From contig NZ_JBDNCH010000002.1 in assembly GCF_039769985.1 (NCBI RefSeq), forward strand, positions 248,001 through 312,000: a DNA stretch of 64,000 nucleotides. Reading direction: 5' to 3'. This DNA is from Ponticoccus litoralis. GTDB lineage: Bacteria > Pseudomonadota > Alphaproteobacteria > Rhodobacterales > Rhodobacteraceae. The notes beneath the pieces are model-generated. The model worked only from the letters and a program-made list of their open reading frames with translations. It was not told the origin of the DNA and did not search any database. This document shows, in pieces, positions 46,989-57,174 of this stretch; position 1 is the first letter of the stretch, and each line of letters opens with the position of its first letter. The position numbers and the translations under genes are program-made.

Positions 46989-48156
46989 TCAGGCCAGCGG
47001 CATGCGGCGTTCGGCGATTTCGGCCCACCACGAACAGCCCGCCGGGATCGCCTCGTCGTTGAAGTTGTATTCCGGGTTGTGCACATCCGCGGAGGGGCCG
47101 TTGCCCACGAGGATATAGGCGCCGGGCCGTTCCTCCAGCATATAGGCGAAATCCTCGCCGCCCATGGTGATCTCCGCCGCGCGGTCGCAGGCGCCAGAGA
47201 CCGCCTCGGCGACATCGGCGGCAAAGGCGGTCTGTGCCTCGGTGTTCACCATCGACGGATAGCCCGGCAGCCAAGTGACCTCTGCGGTGCCGCCGAAACC
47301 CTCGGCGGTCGCGGTGGCCAGCGCCTTCAGCCGCTCTTCGCCCAACTTGCGGTTCTCCTTCGACATGGTGCGCACCGTGCCCTTCAGCTGCACCCGCGCC
47401 GGGATCACGTTAAAGGCCTTGGACGAGCTTTCGATCGCGGTGACCGAGACCACGATGGGGTCGGCGGGATCGGCATTGCGCGACGAGATGCTTTGCAGCG
47501 CCGTCACGATCTGGGCCGAGATCACCACCGGATCCACGGTCTGGTGCGGCTTGGCGCCATGGCCGCCCCTGCCCGTCACATCGATCACGAACTGGTCGGT
47601 GGCGGCGAAGAAGGCGCCGGAACGGATCGCGAAGCTGCCGACCGGCTGGCCCGGCCAGTTGTGCATGCCATAGACCTCCTGGATGCCGAACCGCTCCATC
47701 ATGCCGTCCTCGCACATCTCGCGGCCACCGCCGCCACCCTCTTCGGCGGGCTGAAAGATCACCACCACGGTGCCGTCGAAGTTGCGCGTCTCGGCCAGGT
47801 ACTTGGCGGCGCCCAGCAGCATGGCGGTGTGGCCGTCGTGGCCGCAGGCATGCATGGCCCCGGGCGTCTTCGAGGCATAGTCCAGCCCCGTCGCCTCGTG
47901 GATCGGCAGGGCGTCCATGTCGGCGCGCAGGCCCACCACCCTGCCGGACCCGGTCTGGCGGCCCTTGATGACCCCGACAACGCCGGTGCGGCCCAGCCCG
48001 GTGACGATCTCGTCGCAGCCGAATTCCTTCAGCTTCTCGGCCACCAGTGGCAGAGGTGCGATGGGTCTCGAACAGGATCTCGGGGTTCTCGTGCAGGTCG
48101 CGGCGCCAGCCGGTGATCTCGGCGTGCAGTTCAGCGAAGCGGTTCTTGACGGGCAT
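46989..48156 (-). CDS. M20 family amidohydrolase (hippurate-hydrolase-like), frame broken at 48048
   Basis: Metal-dependent amidohydrolase of the M20D group that hydrolyses N-acyl amino acids. Seen: RRDLHENPEILFETHRTSA at the N-terminus, GLRADMDALPIHEATGLDYAS, HACGHDGHTAMLLGAAKYLA (metal ligands), FQPAEEGGGGGREMCEDGM (catalytic Glu), TGRGGHGAKPHQTVDPV and the late ligand in TMGGEDFAYML. The plus strand reads CACCAGTGGCAG; removing the T joins ETHRTSA to LVAEKLKEFGCDE and gives 388 residues, a normal size. The exact substrate cannot be read from sequence. Confidence 0.88.
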
Positions 48157-48544
48157 GCTCTCTCCTTCGGCCCCGGGCGGCGGCAGGCGCCGGGCGCGGC
48201 CTTCCTGTTGTGGCGGCCCCGCGGGGCCGGTCCTGTTGCAGAGCATAGGAATGGCGGCGGCCTCCGCAAGCCTGTGGATGCGCGGGACATGGGTTTTCCG
48301 GGTGAGGCGGCCCGACGGATGGGCGCACCGGCGACCGCCCTGCGACGGGTCTTCCGCACCGCGGCCTGCGCCCGGGCAACCGGCAGCCGGCCCGGCCCCT
48401 GCGGCAGGGGCCGGGCCGCCCTTGTCGCAGGCGCCCGCTGGCGGCCCGACGGCTGCCGGTCCCGGCGCGCGCCCTGCCCGTCGACAGAACGGCGCGGCAG
48501 AGCGCCGGGTGCGGGGACGCCGGACGGGCCGTCGAGACGATGAG
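48157..48544. other. Intergenic stretch without a recognised gene
   Basis: About 390 GC-rich bases upstream of the M20 gene. Long chance reading frames exist on both strands but have neither family resemblance nor good starts. The promoter of the M20 gene should be here, but I cannot point to it. Confidence 0.4.
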
Positions 48545-48620
48545 CCCGGTGGGAGGGGGCTCTGCCCCCGCGCCCTGCGGGCGCCCCCCGAGGTATTTGT
48601 CGGACCAAAGAAGCCCGGGC
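48545..48620. repeat. Dispersed extragenic element (forward copy)
   Basis: GGGAGGGGGCTCTGCCCCCGCGCCCTGCGGGCGCCCCCCGAGGTATTTGTCGGACCAAAGAAG: a run of palindromes (GGGGGCTCTGCCCCC, GCGCCCTGCGGGCGC), then the CCGAGGTATTT-GGAC-AAAGAAG tail. It has the same layout as 26180-26250. It lies just downstream of the argE stop, where it could end that transcript. Confidence 0.6.
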
Positions 48621-48661
48621 CGGGTGGATGTCCGGGATGCCGGGGGCTTGCGGGCCCGTGC

Positions 48662-49824
48662 TCAGGCCGGGGATTGCAGCAGGCGTTCCATGAAGGTGCG
48701 GCCTTCGGCGAATTGCGCGGTCGAGATGTATTCGTCGCCCTGATGCGCCACCCCGATGGAGCCCGGGCCGCAGACCACGGCGTTGTAGCCCGCCGCCTGG
48801 AAATGGCTGGCCTCGGTTCCGTAGCTGACAAAGCTCTGGCCGTTCTCGCCGGTCAGGCGGCGGACCAGTTCCTCGGCGGGGTTGTCCCTGCGCGGGGCCA
48901 GCGGCGGCAGGGCAAAGCGTTCCTCGACCTCGATCCATGTCTCCGGGCGGACGGCCTGCATTTCGGCCTGCACCTCTGCCACGCGCCCGGCGAAGAGCCG
49001 CCGCCAGAGGTCGAGGTCCTCGCCGGGCACCACGCGAAAGCCGAAGCCGAATTCGCAGTCCTTCGCGGTGATATTATGCGCCGTGCCGCCCCGGACCTGC
49101 CCGACATGGGCATTGGTATAGGGCGGGTCGAAGAGCGCGGCGAGGCCCTGCGGCTCTGCCGCCATGAGCGAGGCGTTCAGACCGTTGGCCCAGTCGATCA
49201 GTTTGGCGGCGTACATGATCGCGTTGACGCCGGTGTGCAGCATCGAGGAATGGACCTCGAAACCATGCACATGCACCCACCAGGTCACGCCCCCCTTGTG
49301 ACCCGCGACCGGCTTCAGCATCGTCGGTTCGCCGATGATCGCATCCGAGGCCCTTGGCAGGTGCTGCATGGCCTCGATCAGCGGCGGCGCCCCGGCGCAG
49401 CCGATTTCCTCGTCGTAGGACAGCGCCAGCTGCAGCGAGCCGCGTGATGCCGCGCTTCTGCGCCTCGACCGCCGCCCAGATGGCCATCGCGTCGAAGCCC
49501 TTCATATCCGCCGTTCCGCGCCCGTAGAGGCGGCTCGTCGCGCTCTGTCACCGTGAAGGGATCGGCGGTCCAGCTCTGCCCGTCCACCGGCACCACGTCG
49601 GTATGGCCCGAGAGCAGGACGCCCCCCGGCTCTGGCGGTCCGACATGGGCGAAAAGCGCGGCCTTGCCGGGCTCGTCGGGTTTGACGTGGCGCCCGGCCT
49701 CGATGCCATGGGCGGCAAGGTAGCCCTGCACCCAGTCGATCAGCGGCAGGTTGGTGTCGCGGCTGACCGTGGGGAAGGCGACGAGACGGTCGAGGATCTC
49801 GCGGGGGGAAAGGGTCTGTGTCAT
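48662..49824 (-). CDS. argE: Acetylornithine deacetylase (ArgE-type M20), two frame breaks (386 aa if corrected)
   Basis: M20 deacetylase of arginine biosynthesis. Three overlapping frames give one protein: LSPREILDRLVAFPTVSRDTN, GGVLLSGHTDVVPVDGQSW (metal His), YGRGTADMKGFDAMAIWAA (bridging Asp), LALSYDEEIGCAGAPP (catalytic and ligand Glu), HKGGVTWWVHVHGFEVHSS and YGTEASHFQAAGYNAVVCGPGS near the end. Both breaks (49530-49536 and 49437-49443) read GAGCCGC or its complement where GAGCGC or GCGCTC is needed. Corrected, the protein is 386 residues. An M20 deacetylase acting on another N-acyl amino acid is an alternative. Confidence 0.82.
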
Positions 49825-50211
49825 GCACAGACCCTGCCCCGGCGCGAAGCGGAAGGAAAGCCCCGGCACATGCGGCAGCGCGGCAGGGGCCGTGCGTGTC
49901 CCGCGGGCGGGCAACCGGGTGGCGGCCCTGCCTGTCCTCGGCGCGCCCGGCAGCCATGGCGCGGCAGTGGTCCCCCGAGGCAGCGGGCGGGCCAGAGGCG
50001 GGCTGGCACCGCGTGGCCGGGTTCGGCAGGGCCCGCCGCCCGGTCAGAACCGGGGCAGTGCCCGCCCTCTGGGCAGAGAGAGGCCATGTCCCCTTCCCTG
50101 TCGCCACGCGCAAGGCGCGTCCGGTCGGGGAGCGCGCCGTCGGTCGAGACACACCAAGACGCACCGCCGCCAGCAGAGGCCGTGCGGATGCCGACCCTCC
50201 TGCGGCGCCGA
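49825..50211. other. Intergenic stretch without a recognised gene
   Basis: About 390 bases between the argE start and the end of the ABC ATPase gene. It is GC-rich and has no family resemblance in any frame, no clear terminator for the ABC gene and no clear promoter for argE. Confidence 0.4.
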
Positions 50212-52042
50212 TCAGTACCCGCTGTCGGAGGTCAGCACCCTGTGTCCCGGAGAGACCTCGCGGTAGACCGACGGCCCGGGCTCATGCCCAACCCGGTGGA
50301 TCGGCGAGGGAATCGGCTTGAAGTTCAGGTCCTTCTCGGACTTGCGGCGGCGCGGATCGGCAATGGGCACCGCCTTCATCAGGGCGCGGGTATAGGGATG
50401 CTGCGGGTTCTCGAAGACGGCGCGGCGCGGCCCCAGCTCGACGATGCGGCCAAGGTACATCACGCCCACGTGGTGGCTGACCCGCTCGACCACCGCCATG
50501 TCGTGGCTGATGAAGACATAGCCAAGGCCCAGCTCTGCCTGCAGCTCCATCATCAGGTTGATGACCTGCGCCTGAACCGAGACGTCCAGCGCCGAAACCG
50601 CCTCGTCCGCGACGATCAGCTTGGGGTTCAGCGCCAGCGCGCGGGCAATGGCGATGCGCTGGCGCTGGCCGCCCGACAGCTCGTGCGGGAAGCGGCGCAT
50701 GAAGCTGCGCGGCAGTTCGACCCGGTCGAAAAGGTTGGCGACCCTGTCCATCACCGCAGAGCCTTTGGCCACGCCGTAGTTGTGGATCGGTTCGGCCACC
50801 TGATCGGCGAGCGGCAGTTGCGGGTTCAGCGAGGCGAAGGGGTCCTGAAAGATCATCTGCATCTCGCGCCGCATGTCGCGCAGGCCCGAGGGCGGCAGCG
50901 CCATGACATCGGTGCCGTCCAGATCGATGGTGCCCGCCATCGGCTCGACCAGACGCAGGATCGAGCGCCCCGCCGTGGACTTGCCGCAGCCGCTTTCGCC
51001 CACAAGGCTGAGGGTCTGCCCCTTGTTCAGCGTGAAGGACACATCCTCGACCGCGTGCACATTGGCGACGGTGCGCCGGAAGAGCCCGCCCCGGACGGCA
51101 AAGCGCGTGGTCAGGTTCTCGACCTTCAGCAGCGGCTCCTGCGTGCCCGGGATCGGTTGCGGCGGCGGACCCGCCTGCCCGACCAGCCGCATCGGCGCGG
51201 GCAGATCGGTGCCCGACATCTCGCCCAGCTTGGGCACGGCGGCCAGCAGAGCCTTGGTATAGGGATGCTGCGGGCGCTCGAAGATCTCTTCGACGGTGCC
51301 GTCCTCGACCTTGTTGCCGCGGAACATGACCACGACGCGGTCGGCCATCTGGGCGACCACCGCCATGTCGTGGGTGATGAACATCACCGCCGTCCCGGTC
51401 TCGCGCTTGAGCCGGTCCATCAGGGCGAGGATTTCCGCCTCGGATCGTCACGTCCAGCGCGGTGGTGGGTTCGTCGGCGATCAGCAGGCGCGGCTTGCAG
51501 GCCAGCGCCATGGCGATCACCACGCGCTGGCGCATGCCGCCCGACAGCTCGTGCGGGTACTGCTTCAGCCGCCGCTCGGCCTCGGGGATGCGGACCTGCT
51601 TCATCAGGTCCAGCGCCACGGCGGCGGCCTCTTTCCGGGACAGGCCGCGATGCACGCGCAGGCCCTCGGTCAGCTGGCGTTCCACGGTGAAGACCGGGTT
51701 CAGCGCGGTCATCGGTTCCTGGAAGATCATGCCGATCTCGTTGCCGCGGATCGTGCGCATCAGCGACTGGTCGGTGGCGGCGAGGTCGATCTCGCCCCCT
51801 CCTTGCGGTCGAACAGCAGGCGGCCCCCGGCGATCTCGCCGCCGCCGTATTCGATCAGCCGCATCAGCGACAGCGACGAGACTGACTTGCCCGATCCCGA
51901 TCTCGCCGACCACGCAGACGGTCTCTCCGGGGCCGATCTCGAATGAGACATCCTCGACCCCCACCACCGGACCGGACTTGGTCTGGAACTCCACCCGCAG
52001 GTTTTCGATGCGGGCAATCGGGTGTGGGGCGGCGTCCAGCAT
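50212..52042 (-). CDS. Fused double ABC ATPase of a peptide importer (GsiA/DppDF-like), three frame errors
   Basis: One polypeptide with two oligopeptide-type ATPase domains (609 aa if corrected). Domain 1: GESGSGKSVSSLSL (Walker A), HELSGGMRQRVVIAMAL (signature), LLIADEPTTALDVT (Walker B), FITHDMAVV. Domain 2: GESGCGKSTAGRSIL, HELSGGQRQRIAIARAL, LIVADEAVSALDVS, FISHDMAVV, each followed by the OppD/F-type tail HPYTKALLAAVP / HPYTRALMKAVP. Breaks: an extra T at 51901, a lost G at about 51797 and an extra base in CCTCGGA at 51438-51444. It is divergent from the substrate-binding and permease genes of the same importer, energising uptake. Confidence 0.85.
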
Positions 52043-52296
52043 GGCGGTCCTCTGTCTGTCTGACACAGAAGGCTACGGCCTGCCAAAGCCGCCTGTAAAG
52101 GGTGGCGGTGCACTTCCTTTAGGCAATGCTTGCATTTTGCGCATCATCTGTTTCGATGGACCCAGTGAGAGAGCGTTGGATGTCATTTCAAACCCCCGGC
52201 CATTGCGTGCCGGAATTCGGGATGCATCACTGTTCCCCACCAATGCGAGAACGTGGACGGCCCACGAAGGCCCGTCCCGCCAACTAGGAGAGTGAC
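52043..52296. promoter_or_regulatory. Divergent control region of the peptide importer
   Basis: 254 bases between the ATPase gene (minus) and the binding-protein gene (plus). It is AT-richer around 52115-52165 (CTTTAGGCAATGCTTGCATTTTGCGCATCATC), the best place for promoters. The binding-protein ATG follows TAGGAGAGTGAC, a strong ribosome binding site. No named operator is recognised. Confidence 0.4.
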
Positions 52297-53998
52297 ATGA
52301 AACTCAAGACCCTGATGCTGGGGGCTGCCGCTGCCGTGGCCTTCGCACCAGCCGCCATGGCCGAGCGCGGCTCTGACGGCGAAGTGCGGATCATCTACTG
52401 GCAGGCGCCGTCGATCCTGAACCCCTTCCTGTCGGGCGGCACCAAGGATACCGAAGCATCGTCGATCATCGTCGAGCCGCTGGCCCGCTACAACGCCTCC
52501 GGCGAGCTGGTGCCCTGGCTGGTGGACGAGATCCCCACCGTCAACAACGGCGGCGTCACCGAAGACCTGACCCAGATCACCTGGAAGCTGACCGAGGGCC
52601 TCGTGTGGTCCGACGGCACGCCCTTTACGTCCGAGGACGTGAAATTCACCTACGAATACTGCACCCATCCCGAAGGCGGCTGCGCGCAGCTGACCAAGTT
52701 CGAGGGCATCGCCAGCGTCGAAACCCCGGATGAGCTGACCGTCGTGGTCACCTTCGACGAACCGCAGCCGGTGCCCTATTCCGCCTTCGTGGGCAACGAA
52801 AGCCCGATCCTGCAAAAGGCCCAGTTCGAGAACTGCGTCGGCGCCGCCGCCTCGACCTGCACCGATGAGAACTTTGGCCCCATCGGCACCGGCCCCTTCG
52901 TCGTGGACGAGTTCAAGCCCAACGACGTGATCTCGCTGTCGGCGAACCCCAATTACCGCGACCCGAACAAGCCGGCCTTCGCGACCGTCAACTTCAAGGG
53001 CGGCGGCGACGCGGCCGCGGCGGGCACCGCCGTGATGGAAACCGGCGAGTTCGACTACGCATGGAACCTTCAGCTGGCGCCCGACGTCATTGCCGAGATG
53101 GAAGCCGGCGGGAAAGGCGTCGCCGTGGCGGGCTTTGGTCCGCTGATGGAACGCATCATGCTGAACAACACCAACCCCGACCCGAACCTCGGGCCGGATG
53201 AGCGCTCGGTCGTGCGCCCGCACCCCTATCTGTCGGACCCGGCGGTCTACAAGGCCATGTCCATGGCCATCGACCGCAACCTTCTGGTCGAGGTGGGCTA
53301 TGGTCAGGCCGGTCGCGTGACCTGCTCTTGGGTCCCCGCGCCCGAGGCCTTTGCCTGGACCGATGCCGAGGGCTGCGATGTCCAGGATATCGAGGGCGCC
53401 AAGGCGATGCTGGAAGAGGCCGGCTGGGTCGACAGCAACGGCGACGGCATCCGCGAGAAGGACGGCGTCGAGCTGCGGATGCTCTACCAGACCTCCACCA
53501 ATGCCGTGCGCCAGGACTTCCGAGGCGCTGATCAAGGACTGGTGGGAGCAGATCGGCTTCGAGGTCGAGCTGCGCAATGTCGACTCGTCGGTCTTCTTCG
53601 GCGGTGACCCGGGTTCGCCCGACACCTTCCAGAAGTTCTATGCCGACGTCGAGATGTACGCCAACACCTTCAACGGCACCGACCCGCAGGCCTACCTTGG
53701 CAACGGCCTGTGCGACAAGGCTCCGCGCCCCGAAACCCAGTGGCAGGGCGAGAACATCAGCCGCTTCTGCGACGAGGAGTACGACGCGCTGCACACCGAG
53801 CTGACCAAGACCGCCGACCCGGCAGAGCGTCAGCGCATCGACCGCGAGCTGTCGAAGATGGCCTTCGAGCGCGGCGGCATGATCCCGCTGGTGCACCGTG
53901 GCCGCCTGTCGGCGCATTCGAACACCCTTGGCGGCGTCGATCTGAACGTCTGGGATTCGGAGCTGTGGAACGTGGCTGACTGGTATCGCACCGAGTAA
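52297..53998 (+). CDS. Periplasmic peptide-binding protein of ABC importer, frame broken at 53520
   Basis: Family 5 extracellular solute-binding protein (DppA/OppA type). The signal peptide is LKTLMLGAAAAVAFAPAAMA. The body has VRIIYWQAPSILNPFLSGG, LVPWLVDEIPT, WKLTEGLVWSDGTPFTSEDVKF (family signature region) and, after the break, the C-terminal lobe with LIKDWWEQIGFEVELRNVDS. The frame changes at TTCCGAGGCGCTG; reading TTCGAGG joins AVRQDF to EALIKDW and gives 566 residues. It is the first gene of the plus-strand half of the importer, followed after two strong hairpins by the permeases. Confidence 0.88.
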
Positions 53999-54010
53999 GC
54001 CCCGGAACCG

Positions 54011-54062
54011 GGCGCGCGCCTGTCGCGCGCCCTCGTGCAGGCCGGGCGCCGCCCCGGCCTGC
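54011..54062 (+). terminator. Two strong hairpins between the binding protein and permease genes
   Basis: GGCGCGCG (54011-54018) pairs with CGCGCGCC (54024-54031), and GCAGGCCGGG (54037-54046) pairs exactly with CCCGGCCTGC (54053-54062). No T run follows. Such hairpins after a binding-protein gene usually stabilise its mRNA or reduce read-through into the permeases, keeping the binding protein in excess. Confidence 0.6.
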
Positions 54063-54397
54063 CCCGACATCGCCGCCGCCCCGGCAGAAAGGCCCGCCCC
54101 GCGATGACGACGGACCTCCGGCAGCCAGAAAGACCCTTCCGGCACGACGGCTGCGGGTTCCTGAATGGCGCCATGCGGCCACCGGTTGCCCCGGCACCCC
54201 GGCAGCATCGCCCGCGTTTCCGCGCGTTGACAGATCCGGCGACCCGTGGTCGCGCCGCCCTTGCTGCGGCGCAGGTGACCCGCCTCGCCCCTGTCGCACC
54301 CCCCGCCTTTCCCGCGCCATGCCCCCCGCTTCGGTCCCCGGGGCCGCAGGGGACGTGCATCCACCGCCACCGACAAAGCCAGACAGGGGAGTAACCC
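54063..54397. other. Spacer before the permease genes
   Basis: About 335 bases with no gene I can support. It ends in AGGGGAGTAACCC, the ribosome binding site of the TTG-started permease gene. Confidence 0.4.
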
Positions 54398-55405
54398 TTG
54401 CTCACATACGCGATCCGACGACTCTTGCTCTCGATCCCGACGCTGATCTTCATCAGCTTCGTCATCTTCATGCTGCTGCAGCTCGCCCCCGGCGACCCCA
54501 TGGCGCAGGTCCCCCTGACCGTGCCGCCCGAGGTCAAGGAGAAGATGCGGCAGGCCCTCGGCCTCGGAGAGCCGCCGCTGGTGCAATACTGGAAATGGCT
54601 GGTCCAGGTCTTCTGGATCGAGCCGCAGGTGCTGATCGACCACTGGCTGGGCACCACCTTCTCAGAAGGCAAGCTGCGGGTGATCTCGTGGCAGACCCGC
54701 AGCCCGGTCATGGACATCATCCTGCAGCGCATCCCGCAGACCCTCTGGGTGGTGGGCGTGGCCTATATCGTCGCCATCCTGATCGCGATCCCGGTCGGCA
54801 TCTACTCGGCCTACCGCCAGTATTCGGTCTTCGATCAGGCGGGCACCTTCGTGACGATGATCGGCTTCTCGATCCCGCCCTTCTTCACCGGCCCCCTGCT
54901 GATCGTGATCTTTTCCGTGCAGCTTGGCTGGTTCCCCTCGATCTACGATACCACGCACCGGGTCGTCGACTGGGCCACCTTCAAGGTCCAGCTGCAACAG
55001 ATGATCATGCCGGTCATGGTGCTGGCGCTTCAGATCACCGCGCAGCTGTCGCGCTACATGCGCGCCTCGATGCTGGACAACCTCAATCAGGACTACGTGC
55101 GCACCGCCCGGGCCAAGGGCCTGTCAGAGGCCGTCACCGTCATGGTCCACGTCCTTCGCAACTCGATGATCCCGGTGGTGACCGTCATCGCGCTGGGGAT
55201 CCCGTCGATCTTCGGCGGCGCCATCATCACCGAAAGCGTCTTCAAGGTGAACGGCATCGGGCAGCTTCTGCTGACCGCGCTTTTCGCCAACGACCTGCCC
55301 ATGGTCATGACGCTGACCTTCATCTTCGCGGTGCTTATCGTGATGTTCAACCTGATCGCCGATATCCTTTACGGCATTCTCGACCCGAGGATCCGCTATG
55401 ACTGA
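54398..55405 (+). CDS. Peptide ABC importer permease (DppB-type)
   Basis: A 335-residue inner-membrane permease with six helices (LLLSIPTLIFISFVIFMLLQLAPGD first). The EAA-type coupling loop reads LNQDYVRTARAKGLSEAVTVMVHVLRNSMIPVVT, which docks the ATPase. The start is TTG 54398 behind AGGGGAG; this gives the usual N-terminus MLTYAIRRLLL. The next permease starts within its last codons (overlap of 8 bases), so both are cotranslated as the heterodimeric channel of the dipeptide/oligopeptide importer. Confidence 0.9.
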   Translation: MLTYAIRRLLLSIPTLIFISFVIFMLLQLAPGDPMAQVPLTVPPEVKEKMRQALGLGEPPLVQYWKWLVQVFWIEPQVLIDHWLGTTFSEGKLRVISWQTRSPVMDIILQRIPQTLWVVGVAYIVAILIAIPVGIYSAYRQYSVFDQAGTFVTMIGFSIPPFFTGPLLIVIFSVQLGWFPSIYDTTHRVVDWATFKVQLQQMIMPVMVLALQITAQLSRYMRASMLDNLNQDYVRTARAKGLSEAVTVMVHVLRNSMIPVVTVIALGIPSIFGGAIITESVFKVNGIGQLLLTALFANDLPMVMTLTFIFAVLIVMFNLIADILYGILDPRIRYD

Positions 55406-56405
55406 CTCTCCGCAGGACGATGTGATCCTCGCCGAAGGCGCAGAGGCCGCCGCCCCCATCGCGGCGCTGCAGGACAAGGGCCCGACACAGCCGCCCCGCT
55501 CGCGCGGGAAGGACGTCTGGGACCAGTTCCGCAAGCACAAGGGCGCAATGTTCGGGCTGGGCTTCCTGACCTTCATCACGCTGGCGGTGCTGGTCGGCCC
55601 CTACATCTGGACGGTCGATCCGCAAAAGCTGGACATCCGCAACAAGGACCTGCGGCCGATCTACACCACGCTGTGGGACGGCTCGGCCAAGGTCTCCTGG
55701 GCCAAGCCCTCGGGGTCGGACCAGCTGGGCCGCGACAACCTCGCGCAGATGCTGGCGGGGGGACGCGCCTCGATGGCGGTGGGCTGGGCGGCGATGCTGC
55801 TGAGCCTGATCATCGGCACCGCCATCGGCGTCATGGCGGGCTACTTCAAGCGCCTCGACGGGCTGCTGATGCGCACCACCGACCTGTTCCTCGCGCTGCC
55901 GATCCTGCCGCTGCTGCTGCTTGCGGTGACGCTGTTCCGGCAACCGCTGCGGGCCAACTTCGGCCCCGAGGGCGGCATGTTCATCCTGATCGTGACGATC
56001 ATCGCGATCACCTCGTGGATGCCCACGGCGCGGATCGTGCGCGGCGACGTGCTGGCCATCAAGGAGCGCGAGTTCGTGCTTGCCGCACGCTCCATCGGGT
56101 CGTCGAACGGCAAGATCATCCGGCGGCACCTGCTGCCCAACGTGCTTTCGCCGATCATGGTCTCGGCGGCGCTGGGACTGGCCACGGCGATCATCACCGA
56201 AAGCGCCCTGAGCTTTCTGGGCGTGGGCTTCCCCTCGGACTTCCCGACATGGGGCAAGATGCTGGCGGACGCGGTGCAGCGGATGGAACGCTTCCCCGAA
56301 CGGGTCATGCTGCCGGGCATCGCCATCTCGCTGACGGTGCTCTCGGTAAACTACCTCGGCGACGGGTTGCGCGACGCGCTCGACCCACGCATCCGGGGCC
56401 GCTGA
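55398..56405 (+). CDS. Peptide ABC importer permease (DppC-type)
   Basis: The second permease subunit, 335 residues, with the extended cytoplasmic N-terminus usual for DppC/OppC (about 45 residues ending QFRKHKGAMFGLGFLT) and an extracytoplasmic domain with SGSDQLGRDNLAQMLAGGRASMAVG. The coupling loop is REFVLAARSIGSSNGKIIRRHLLPNVLSPI. It ends in the family's typical SVNYLGDGLRDALDPRIRGR. It overlaps the previous gene by 8 bases. It completes an importer whose two ATPase domains are fused in the divergent gene at 50212. Confidence 0.92.
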   Translation: MTDSPQDDVILAEGAEAAAPIAALQDKGPTQPPRSRGKDVWDQFRKHKGAMFGLGFLTFITLAVLVGPYIWTVDPQKLDIRNKDLRPIYTTLWDGSAKVSWAKPSGSDQLGRDNLAQMLAGGRASMAVGWAAMLLSLIIGTAIGVMAGYFKRLDGLLMRTTDLFLALPILPLLLLAVTLFRQPLRANFGPEGGMFILIVTIIAITSWMPTARIVRGDVLAIKEREFVLAARSIGSSNGKIIRRHLLPNVLSPIMVSAALGLATAIITESALSFLGVGFPSDFPTWGKMLADAVQRMERFPERVMLPGIAISLTVLSVNYLGDGLRDALDPRIRGR

Positions 56406-57174
56406 CGCCATGGTCCCCCGCCCGCGCAATCGGCGCGGGCGGGGAACGCGAAAGCGACGCAACGGCAAGTTCGGGTCGGCCCGGGCAGGGATACCCGTCT
56501 TCGGGCGGCGGCAAGGGACGCTCGCAGGATGCAATTCGGGCCGCGCATCATCGGGATCGGCGAGCCGGGCCAAGCGCGCCACCAGCCTTCGGCACAGCGA
56601 TATCACAGAACGTCAGTCGAACCCCAATCAAGGCCCCCGGAGCGCGTGGCTCGCGGGCCCGATGCGCTGTAGCCCCGCGCTGCCGTACCGGACCAACCTG
56701 CGTGCCGTTCATTCACGGGCCTTGAAACACCGGCCCACATTGCCGGCATCCTCAATCCGGCAGATGGCTCTACTCTCCACCCAGACATCACGCCCGACAA
56801 AATAGGGCATGGCCATCTCTTCCGCGCTGCAAATCACTGCAATAGTGATGGCGGCTCGGCCCGATGACCGCATCTTCGCTATGACAGCCCCAAATCCGTC
56901 TCAATGGCGCTGACCTCAGACGGAACAACATCAGGCCTTGCCATCGAAGCCATGGACGGGAATGCGCGGGCGATCTTCGGCACGCGGTATCGCCTTCAAA
57001 ACCCAAGCGAAACGCCAAACAACGCTTGAAACAGAACAGCCGACCACGCATACATCCAACCGGAACGGATTGGTACGGAAACGGAGAACCGACAACGGAT
57101 GCGGATTGGCCGAGCGGCATAGCGCTGCAAAACTCCGGTTCGTTTCAGTACCAAATCACTTGCCTGGGAGTTTC
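56406..57174. other. Long intergenic region before the HExxH locus
   Basis: About 770 bases without a recognised gene. Base composition changes here: the left part is GC-rich like the ABC genes, and the part after about 56720 is visibly richer in A and T. A short frame (ATG 56904 to TGA 57029, 41 codons, containing GLAIEAMDGNARAIFGTRY) has no ribosome binding site and cannot be supported. The promoter of the HExxH operon should be in the right half. The change in composition suggests an insertion boundary. Confidence 0.45.

Noticed and set aside
52043..52296. Riboswitch before the peptide-binding protein gene
   Set aside because: I looked for conserved riboswitch cores and strong nested hairpins and saw none; the region is short and looks like a plain divergent promoter.
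56904..57029. 41-codon frame upstream of the HExxH gene as a second precursor peptide
   Set aside because: No ribosome binding site, no leader-like pattern; composition fits chance.
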